A stretch of 64,000 bases of DNA. Source: Cliona cf. orientalis. Its lineage: Eukaryota > Porifera > Demospongiae > Clionaida > Clionaidae. A program made the position numbers and the translations under genes. The stretch's first letter is position 1. The number at the start of each line of letters is the position of its first letter. This document shows positions 48,601 through 62,400 of this stretch, in pieces. Location: the NCBI GenBank assembly GCA_963930775.1, contig OZ005707.1, positions 6,758,001 through 6,822,000 of the forward strand. Direction: 5' to 3'. The notes under the pieces are model-generated. The model worked only from the letters and a program-made list of their open reading frames with translations, was not told where the DNA came from and did no database searches.

Positions 48601-49088
48601 AGGGATGATGCAACAGGGAAGGGTGCCTCGTGTCAGAGGGGAGCTGGACGTAAGCACGGAGGTTCTGCTAGAAGGACCAGAGCTGGTGCTCAAGGATCCA
48701 ACCAGTAGCCTCACTGGCAGGGCTCTCAGTGGAATGCTTGCAGCACAGCTCGCTCTACAAGTGAGTATGCCCCTGGCAATTATTATAGTGGTTGTGCATG
48801 AAAAAATCATTAGGAACCCCCCACCCAAAGGCTGATTTTTTCCATAATAATCATCGTTTTTGTTACCCCTAGGATCTTGACCAGCTTGCGATTGAGCCAT
48901 CGAAGGAGAAGAGGATTATCAACACCTCGTCTGTACCGGAGGCGTCAGGGAAGGAGTTTATTCTGCGGACTGTGGTTGCTCGCCCGGCCCCTTACTCTGC
49001 AGCCACTCCGCAAAGAATGTTTGTCGTGCTGACTAGAGAACAGTTTAGACTAGCCGGTGCTTTCTCTGTCGATACTAATCTTGTTTAG
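42691..49088 (+). CDS. RAB3GAP1: Rab3 GTPase-activating protein catalytic subunit
   Basis: Catalytic half of the RAB3GAP complex: GAP for Rab3, GEF for Rab18 at the ER, with a role in autophagy. Nineteen exons: 42691-42791, 42873-42939, 43013-43263, 43319-43438, 43521-43686, 43953-44043, 44116-44185, 44235-44303, 44391-44557, 44756-44946, 45056-45224, 45497-45578, 45646-46117, 46267-46404, 46575-47048, 47126-47357, 48125-48324, 48548-48760, 48873-49088; 3,489 nt, 1,162 residues (human 981). Matches: VFEINDFTNATPWER, DFPPRTHHLSRWYGLGEF, QIHTRWRQMYVGVCEGRGV, MRCCLLHQKLQMLNCCI, MTEDMLWEQATVLAKLGTS, ADFVRWYSPRDWIE and RLFDDTKEAEKVLHYL. The last block contains Arg910, which I take to correspond to the catalytic arginine (R728 in human, from memory). 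The end AGAFSVDTN matches human AGAFSSDT. Extra length is in acidic Ser/Gly/Asp loops. Its introns hold three foldback elements and a long hairpin. Confidence 0.94.
43700..43895. mobile_element. MITE family A, copy 2
   Basis: In the RAB3GAP1 intron 43687-43952. Left end CCATACTTCTTCTAAAAATT and right end TTTTTAGAAGAAATACAG are inverted repeats; TA follows at 43896-43897, and TA plus one extra base precedes. Internal TTCTAATTATTCGGCACCCTTTACCG equivalents match copy 1 at 3011-3230, but this copy is shorter by about 24 bp. Confidence 0.88.
45267..45458. mobile_element. MITE family D, copy 2
   Basis: A 192 bp element in the RAB3GAP1 intron 45225-45496. Ends CAGTAATTCGCGAAAATTT and TTAACGCAAATTACGG form imperfect inverted repeats flanked by TA (45265-45266 and 45459-45460). 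It shares TTGACAAAAATATTGTTACA with the complement of copy 1. Confidence 0.8.
47450..47632. repeat. Long imperfect hairpin (inverted repeat) in RAB3GAP1 intron 16
   Basis: The left arm contains TAGTGAGGTTGTATGTTGAA, then TTTGGGTAAAATAGCA and GAAATAGGTATTTGGTTCA. The right arm carries the complements TGAACCAAATGCCTATTTC, TGCTATTTATCCAAA and TTCAACATATACAACCTCAC. Arms are about 80-90 bp with a short AT-rich loop, and would fold into an extended hairpin in RNA or single-stranded DNA. No TA-flanked termini like those of the MITE families were recognised. Confidence 0.85.
47872..48098. mobile_element. MITE family B, copy 2
   Basis: A 227 bp element at the 3' end of RAB3GAP1 intron 16, flanked by TA (47870-47871 and 48099-48100). 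Ends CCGTAGATCGGGAAATTTTC and GAAAATATCCCAATCTACGG are inverted repeats. The right end is 26 bp before the splice acceptor at 48124. It is related to 11428-11615. Confidence 0.92.
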
Positions 49089-49364
49089 GTCTAAAATTTC
49101 TTTTTGAACAAATGTCTATCTATGGACTGTAAAATTCAATGTTTTCTTATTGTAGAATCTACTGCATGCATTATTGTCCATTCCCTATTCTAGAACAGTA
49201 ATCGGTGTCCATGCGCAGTGCACTAGTGCGTTGATCTATAAATAGGTTTGAATCTATAGATAGATACAATTGTTTAATGACGTAATGGAGTTGGGGGAAT
49301 TTCCCTCCAATTAGCTATAATTATAGTTTACAACAATAATAAACTTATATTTCAACCGGCGACG

Positions 49365-54179
<4,815 letters not shown>

Positions 54180-54299
54180 CAGTTAAGTAATTCAAAAACA
54201 TGTATTTTTATATGTTTTGTATTATTATGGCAGTGACGTGTATTACTTGTAAATTAATTTTATTTATGATTGTGGACTGGTGCCAATATTCGTGTTGTC

Positions 54300-54305
54300 A
54301 ATAAA
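54300..54305 (+). terminator. MAP3K12/13 polyadenylation signal
   Basis: AATAAA 120 nt after the stop codon, followed by AT-rich sequence. Confidence 0.7.
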
Positions 54306-55189
54306 ATCAAGAGTATATTAAATAATGATGATATTATTCTTCGAATACCATTAGCAGTTGTATAATGTTAAGCCGAGGTAGTTGGTGGTCGATGTTGGTA
54401 TCTCTTCTGAGGTGCTGTATCACTACAGAGGTCAAAAGTACAATGTCATGTAGCACATACTCTGCCGGACAATGTCTAGCAAAGTAATATACTTTCTGCC
54501 GGACAATGTCTATCAAAGTAATATACTTTCTGCCGGATAATGTCCAGCATTAATTTTGTCAAGCAGATAATAACATAATAATATTATGATCCAGCAAAAT
54601 CAATCAAGTTTTTTGGACACTGTCCAACAAAATTAACTTTTTGTCGGACAATATTCAGCATTAATTTTGTCATAATTATATATCCGGCAAAATCAACTCG
54701 TAGAGTAATCTAAGGTAACGCAGGTAATGTAGCCATAGATATTAGAATGCGGAGAAATATATATGATGTAGCTATAGGGTGAAGTAAGTAATGTAGAGCA
54801 ATGGCATAAGAAACGAGGAGGCTCCAGAGGCTGGCGCTCCCCACCCCCCCCCTTGTTTTACTATAGTATACAACGAAAAATGTTTTTTAGAGCGACAATT
54901 TTCTTATACCTGGAGGGCATAAAAGATGCACTCTCCTACAAGTTCAGAAGACTCATGATTGGTCAGAATTGTTGTGCCATGTGCACAAACGAGGTTGCAT
55001 AATTATTATGGTAGACTACATACAATGAGGGATTGATTCGGGTAAAAAAAAAAAAATTATAACCCCATCCTCCATTCGACCTTCCGAGCTCTAGGCTGGA
55101 ACGTTGGTCAGGGTACACTGCAGATTACTGCAGCCAGTTAGGCTTCTGTGTCACAGTCATAGGGGACCGAAGTCAGCCTATGGTGGATT

Positions 55190-55550
55190 ACCAGGCTTTA
55201 TCCAGGATGGTGGGTATTCAAGGGAGGAACCTGGGCGACCCCTAAGCCATATATGCCCAGGACCATGTGCAGTTTTCAGCTGCAGGTGCCAGAGGGGGTA
55301 TAGTCCCTACCGGAAAACGCTATTTATTGAGCTGGGACAGGGGGTAGCAAAACGCGTATGGTTTCACGTTGGAATGTACAGACCGTGACGTAATTAATTA
55401 AAAGCTATGAATATCATTAATTCTATGTCGCGGCGCGCGCCAAAGTGTATCTCGGTAACGGAAAGAGCTGTAGAGCTGGAATAAAAACCAGAACGTAGCT
55501 CATAACCAGATGAAAGCAGCTATCATGATCCTGAACACGCTACTTTATAT
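55190..55550 (+). repeat. Dispersed repeat, copy 2
   Basis: Same orientation and closely similar to 1710-2065. It has a short deletion at the position of CCCCTGACACCGCC in copy 1 and then stays collinear to CCTGAACA. See copy 1. Confidence 0.85.
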
Positions 55551-56071
55551 CTAGACTATACCATAGCACACATAAAAATTGGTAATAATATTATTATAGC
55601 TAGACTCTTCTTCATAGATTCATGTTCCCACAATTCTCAAAGACATCATAATGATGTCAGCAAATAATAATACTTAGGAAAAATATTTGTATACAGTGAT
55701 CCCCACCTGTGGTTAGTAAATTTTTTCATCATTATATTATGGGGGTACCTTCCTGTGGTGGAGTGAGATCCTCCCATATGACAGTGCTGCCCGGATCCGG
55801 CAGTGTTGGCAGTGATGGCCAGCTGTGTCCCAGGGATGAATACAGATTGAGTCAACACTCCAAGCAGCTTGTAACAGTAATAGTTTAATATCGAACTGGA
55901 ACAAAGACCAAAATGTAGCTTATATCAGCGAAAAATATTGTTTCAGACAGTCAGTGTCCTTACCGGGGGGCATTGCTGTGAATAAGTCATGTATATTAAT
56001 TTGTAACAATTAGCTATCCCATGGTTGGCATAATATCAAACATACTAAGTCTTGTAATAAAAATGATATTA

Positions 56072-56197
56072 TTAAACTATCATCTTCAGATTGTCATCAA
56101 TAATCTCCGGCCCTGACCAAACATCCACCACACAGCCATGCAGTATGTTTGTGTTGAAGTCAAATAACAGATCGACTGAGTCGACGTCAATTGTCAT
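56072..56197 (-). other. Possible exon or gene remnant, unassigned
   Basis: Forty-one codons open from ATG at 56197 to TAA, with protein-like composition: MTIDVDSVDLLFDFNTNILH, then GCVVDVWSGPEIIDDNLKM. A splice-acceptor-like GCAATAG directly precedes the ATG. A second candidate stretch lies downstream on the same strand (about 55745-55866, containing FIPGTQLAITANTAGSG). They could be 3' exons of the giant repeat gene, an unrelated small gene, or chance. I could not join them confidently with good donor sites. Confidence 0.25.
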
Positions 56198-56451
56198 TCT
56201 ATTGCATAATTATTTTCATTATTTGCTTTAACTATCCATTCATGCATGCTTTACATGCAAATGACATCAATGTTGTATGTTAATTAAATGAAAGTATATA
56301 GTTGTTTATAAAAGCAGCAAAAGTAGGCACAAAATAATAATAATAATAATAAGAGTTTGTTATAATATATGTTTGTAATGGGTAGCTACATGTTCTACAG
56401 AATTAGTACTATACTATGTACTATTTATCTGTTTACTAATGTTCAGTTAGG

Positions 56452-59400
56452 CTAGGTTTCAACTTGCCGACAACCCTCAATACCATTCCTGTTCATGTCC
56501 AGAATGGCGTCTGTACGATAGACAAGGAAGCAATCCAGCTCTTGGAGGGCACGAGTGCACATGTCCTGTCGTTTGATCTCGTTAAGGTCCTCCTCACTGA
56601 AGCTAAACGTCAGAGAAGGTTGGTTGGGTGTGAGGACTGTGCCACCTCCCAGCTGGTGCTGGTCATCAGGGTCCACAGGTGTGGGAACGAATGTCTCATT
56701 GTTAATTAGAGCAAGGTGGTCAAATCGAAGACTGCTACTATTGACAGTTTCATCAAAGAAGAGCGTTAGTTGACCAGCATCCATGTCGATCGTGAAGGAT
56801 AGCAAGAGTGGGGGAGTGTCGTCTTCAGTGAAGTTGACAACCTGAGAGACTACGGGGTCTCTGACTCGATTAAAGTTCATATCGAGGATGGTGTTTCTCA
56901 TGATGCGCAGGAATGTGTCATCTCTGTCAGTGGCCAACATCTGACGCACCTTCAGTTCATTCAGATCATCGTTTGTGAGAAGAATAGCAATGACATCAGA
57001 GTGATTCGACACGAAAGCATAGTCACCCCCAAGTCGGTAAGTTTGAGTGGCCATAGCAGGACTAATCATGTTGTAGAAGGTTATTCCACTAGTATCAAGA
57101 CTGGATGTGTTGACCGTCTCAGTGAAGCTTAGTGTTAGTGTTCCAGTGTTCATATCTAGGTCAAAATCTACCAAGAATGGATCAATGGTGTCTTCCATGT
57201 AGTCCATGACCATGATAGCCTCTTGTGGCTCGACTTCAACAATCTGGTTACCAAACGTATCAGCAATTGCAAGCTCTGAGAGGAAAACGAAGGTATCAAA
57301 AACCATTGTCGCCAGTTCACGCCGCTTGATTTCATTCAGATCCAATGTGCTCAGATTGATCACAATTTCTGGAAGATTTCTAGAGACTGATACACTGGAC
57401 TCTGTGAGAGAGTAGGAGAACTCATCATCAGTGATATTTCTGTCAGCTGTGAGAGTTATGTGCGTCACATTCAGTGTTTGAGTATCCACTGTTTCATTGA
57501 AAGTCAGGGTAAGAGTCTCTGCCGTCAAATCAAGTGAAAAGTCAACCAGCCTAGGAGGAGTGATGTCAGGCGTATAGCCATCCACTGGGAGAGTGTTGAT
57601 ACCATTTTCAACTGGAAGTACAGGCTGTCCCGTGATATCAAAGATTGTTCCGTTTCTGAGGGAAATCCAAGCAGTCATATTGGTACGCCCAATATTCAAT
57701 GTCTTGAAAACATTCAAATCATCATTGGATAGCAGGACAACCACAGTCGGAGCATCATCATTGAGCACAGTGTCAGTGTTGATCAAAGCATAGCTCTCAT
57801 TGTCCATCAGTACTGAGGAATCAAGCTGGAGAGAGATCCCAGTGAAATCAAAAGATGAGACATCAACCGTCTCAGAGAAGTAGAGAGTCAGATGTCCAAG
57901 ATTCATATCCAAGTCAAATGCTTCAAGCACAGGAGATGTTGTATCGTCAATGAACATACTAGCCTGTCGGGCATTGGTGGCAAAAATCTCAACCACACTG
58001 TTGCCGTTAAGATCGAGAATAAAGTTGGGAAGGATACGAAGATAAGATGAATCGATGCCTCTGAGAAGAGTAAGACGCTGCTTTATCACGTTCAGATCAT
58101 CGAGAGTCAAATTGAACACAACTTGTAGCTGATTCAGTGAGGAAACTTCACCTCCTGTGAGACGGACCTCTTCCACTCGTGGCCCGGCAATCTGCTGAGC
58201 TTGCAGCGTCAGACTAGAAGCATTAACAGTGGCAATATCTACAGGCTCATCAAAGTTAAGTATCAGCATTCCAGAGTTGACATTGACAGCAAAACTATTC
58301 AAGCGTGGTTGGACTAGATCGGCTGTGAAATCAGCAGCGCACTGGGTTGTTTCAGGGAATGTGTTTGCAGTTGGGATGGATAGATCTGAAAGAGCCATTG
58401 CAAGCACTCTAATGCACGTATTGTTCAGCCTAGTGGCTAGGTCAAGGTTCCTTTTGATATTGTGGAGGTCTACATCAGTGAGAGAAATGGAGATCACAGT
58501 GGAATCTTCGCTGGAAACGTCTCCTCCTGACAGCATTACTGTATCGGAACCGAACTCATCGGATTGGAAGACGATCCTTTCTGGTATAACCGTAGCAGCA
58601 TCTACTGTCTCGTCAAAGGTCAAAATGAGCAGCTCAGAGGTCAGATTGAAACTAAATTCCACCAGGTAGGGAGGTGTTATGTCCCTCATGTATCCACCTG
58701 GACGCACACTGAATGCTGAATTGTTGGAAATAGTCACAACATCGAGTCTGGATGTATCTTGGATGAAATCGGGAGAGACAGAAATGTAAGTATTGGACTC
58801 CTGTGAAGCAAGTGTAGTGATCCTCTTAATTTCATTAGCATCCTCATCAGAGAGCAAGACATCAACCTGGGTGAGAGTGTTGAATACTGCAGTGCTGGAC
58901 ATCAGTGTGTAGAAGTCTGCTCTATCTATCACCGGGCCACTCTGAAGCGTTAGGCCAGCTGGATTGAAAGAAGTGAGATTTACTACTTCTGAGAAAGTCA
59001 GCGTCAAAATTCTTGAATCCATATTCAAGCTGAATGACTGAATAACTGGCCGAGTCACATCTGGGAAGAACTCTGCAGCCTCCAAAGGAGTGTACGGTGG
59101 TATTGGAGTGACTTGATTGCTGCTGTAGTCGGTGGTCAAATCAGCGGTGATTGATATCTGAGTGGTTGATGGTGATACGGCTAACCGAGGCTCGTGTTTG
59201 ATGCGATTCAGATCATCTTGCGAGAGCTGAACGATCACAATATGAGGCTCTGTGGTATAGTTTATGAACGACATTCCACCAGTAAGAGTATACTGCACAA
59301 TTTGTGGCATGATAGTATCCAAACCTGAGCCACTGCCCATCACACCATTTCCACTCGCTGATACATTAGTTGGAACATCAGTAGAATTGACACTGAAAGC

Positions 59401-62400
59401 TCCACTGCCACTGCCTGACATCATTTCGGGAAGAGTGCTCAAGTCAGCTTCCGCTAGCAAAGTGATCTCCCCATAGGTCAGAGGTAGCACAACAGTCTCT
59501 GTGAACGTCAGTATGAGTAGCTCTCGATCTAAATCAAGAGTGAAATTGCGAAGGACTGGTGGAGTACTATCTGGTACGACAGCTCTAGCTGGAATTGGAG
59601 CTGTATCATTACAGTAGCTATTGCCAGCTGAATCTCGAACAGAATATTCAGAGAGTAGTAAGGAAGTACTTGAGGTGTCAATTCCTAGAGCTCTGTTGGC
59701 TTTTATCAGATCAAAATCAAAGTTGGATAGAGTCAGCGAAACAAATTGAGTATACTGTTCTCTGTCAAACTGCCCTTGAGATGTGAGTTGGTACATCACT
59801 GCTCCGCTGAGCATGGTGACCATAGTTGGATCAAAGGTCGATGTATTGACAGGCTCGATGAAAGTCAAGCTCAGTATACCACTGTCGAGATCAAATGTGA
59901 AGTCATTCAGATAAGGACAGGTTGTATCTTCAGTATAGTCCATTACTGGTAGGGCCTCAGCTGGTTCTATGGCGGTGATGTTGTTCAAAAATTGATCACG
60001 AATGAAATCTGGTGTTATAGAGATGAAAGTATTTCCAGATCCTGTGGCAAGCGATGTGATTGCCTTGATACTGTTTAAATCAAAATCAGATAGCGTGAAC
60101 ACTATAATGGTCTCACTCTCTCTAGTCTGAAATGGTGAAATATCTGAGAATCCAGTCAGTGTATAATTACTGGAATCAGAGCTGTTGGTAGCAAAGAGTG
60201 TCACTTGGGTTGGATCGAGAGATGAGGAATTGACTGACTCAGAAAAGTAGAAAGTGATCACTCCGCTATCTGTATCAAGATCAAACATCACCAGTTGAGG
60301 CTCCGTAAAGTCACTCTCTAGCTCTCTCGCTTGCAAAGCAGCTGCTGACATTATGATGTTAAGAGGATTATCAAACATATCTAGAATGACAGTTGAGGTT
60401 ACTGTTATGAAGGTATCATTGACTGAAGTGGCAAGGTCAGTGATGCTCTTCAAAAGATTGAGGTCATCCTGTGAAAATTGCACTAAGATGGTGGGGCCAT
60501 TTTCAGCTGAAATGTTGGCAAAGTCAGTCAGATTAATAGACACGGCATCAGAGTTGGCTGTAGATTGTATTGTGATGCCCTGGATGTCAAATGAAGTGAC
60601 ATTGACAGTTTCAGAGAAGAATAGGAGTATTGTTTCTGCATCGAGATCGATGGAAAATCCTTCAAGAGTTGGTGAGGTTGTGTCAGGTATGTATGAAGCT
60701 ACTTGAACAGCTTCGCTTGAAGAAACTTCTCTCACTTGATTTGAGTTCATATCAGCAATAGTGTTCCTAGTGAGGGAGATGAAAGTGGTGTCATTATTTA
60801 TTGCCAAGTGTGTCAACTGCTTGAGAAGATTCAAGTCATCCAGTCCAATCTGAACCACCACAACCGTTCCATTGATACTCGAGCTGAAGCTTTCATTGGT
60901 GAAGCTGAATACAACTTCTGAAAAACTGCTAGCATTTGCTGTAGACTGCAGTTGAATGTCACTCACGGACAATGTATCAACATTCACCGTCTCAGAGAAT
61001 ATCAAAGTTAGTGTTTCATTGTTCAAATCCAGCTCAAATTCCAGCAGTGTAGGTGGCACAGTATCACTGGTGAACTCATCCACTTGGACTGGTGACAAGA
61101 TTGGAATGACAGGATTAAAATTCATATCCTCAACAAGAGTCTGAGAGAAAGAGAGGAACGTACTGTCCATGCTAACTGCTAGCTCTGTCTCAAACTTGAT
61201 GACATTGAGATCTGGAGTGGAGAGGCTGAGCTCTATGTATGGTGAGTGGTCTCTGTTCTGAATGGTGCCACCAGTAAGAGAGTAGGAGACAGAGAATGAT
61301 AAGTTAGTGCTGAGCAGAGTAACCTGCGTTACATCAAAAGTAGTGATATTGACTGTCTCTGAGAAGTTCAAGGCCAAAATTTCTTCAGTTAAGTCCAGGC
61401 TGTATGCTTGAAGCTCTGGCCTTATCATATCTGCTGTGAAATTGAGCACCAAATCTGCTGAGCTGTTGAGCACTGCAGTGACTGGTATAGAGACCATATC
61501 AGCAATGGAGCCAGCCACGAGGCTCAAGTAGGTGGAGTTTGCATCAAAGGCCAGATCAGACAACCTCCTGATTTCATCTCTGTCGAAGCGACTGAGAGCA
61601 ATCACAACTATAGGATCATCAATTTCATTCTCTACCACACTATCAGTGAGACTGTAGTACGTTGAATTTTCATCCAGCACCTCCTCATTCTGCAGAGTAA
61701 TTCCAGTTATGTCTAACGAACTGATATTGACTGTTTCTGAAAACTCAAGTGTGAGCTCATCGGATGTTAGATTGAGGTCAAAGGAGAGGAGAACAGGAGG
61801 TGTGGTATCCTCTGTGAAATTGCGGACCACTAGTGGGAAATCTGCAGTGATGTTGAAGACTGGGTTGCCATCCATATCAACAATCAAATCCGAGGTTATG
61901 ATCAAGAACGTGTTGTTTTCATTCGTAGCCAGGCCGTCAATTCTCTTCAGATTGTCCTCATCCATCACTAAGATTTCAATTACAATCCGTGGTCCGTTCT
62001 GAGACTCGGTGTACCCATCGATGAGAGTATAAAAGAGCAGATTTGGTGCTTCAGACTCAATGAAGGTGATCGCTGAGTAGTTAATGCTCGATACATTCAC
62101 ACTCTCAGAGAATTCCAGAGTCAGTATGAGGCTATTCATATCGAGGTCAAAATATTCCAAGGTTGGGCTGGATACGTCTTTGGTGTAAGTTTCCACTTGG
62201 ATTGGATCACTGGCAGTGATATTGACAACCATATTATCAGACATATCTGAGATGGCAAATGGCTCAACGATTAGGAAGGTGTCATTTTCATTGGTAGCTA
62301 GCTCAGTGAGCACTTTGATTTCATTAAAATCCTCTCTGGTGAGCTGTATCTCAATCACTGGATCGTCAAGTGATTCGGTAAAACTGGAGCTGAGTTGGTA

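Larger units (their letters stand above)
54180..56451. other. Convergent intergenic region with repeats
   Basis: It holds the MAP3K 3' UTR, a short tandem repeat near 54457-54545 built on TTTCTGCCGGACAATGTC, copy 2 of the dispersed repeat, a partial third fragment near 55893-55925 (GGAACAAAGACCAAAATGTA), and a possible coding remnant at 56072-56197 on the minus strand. No full gene was recognised. Confidence 0.55.
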
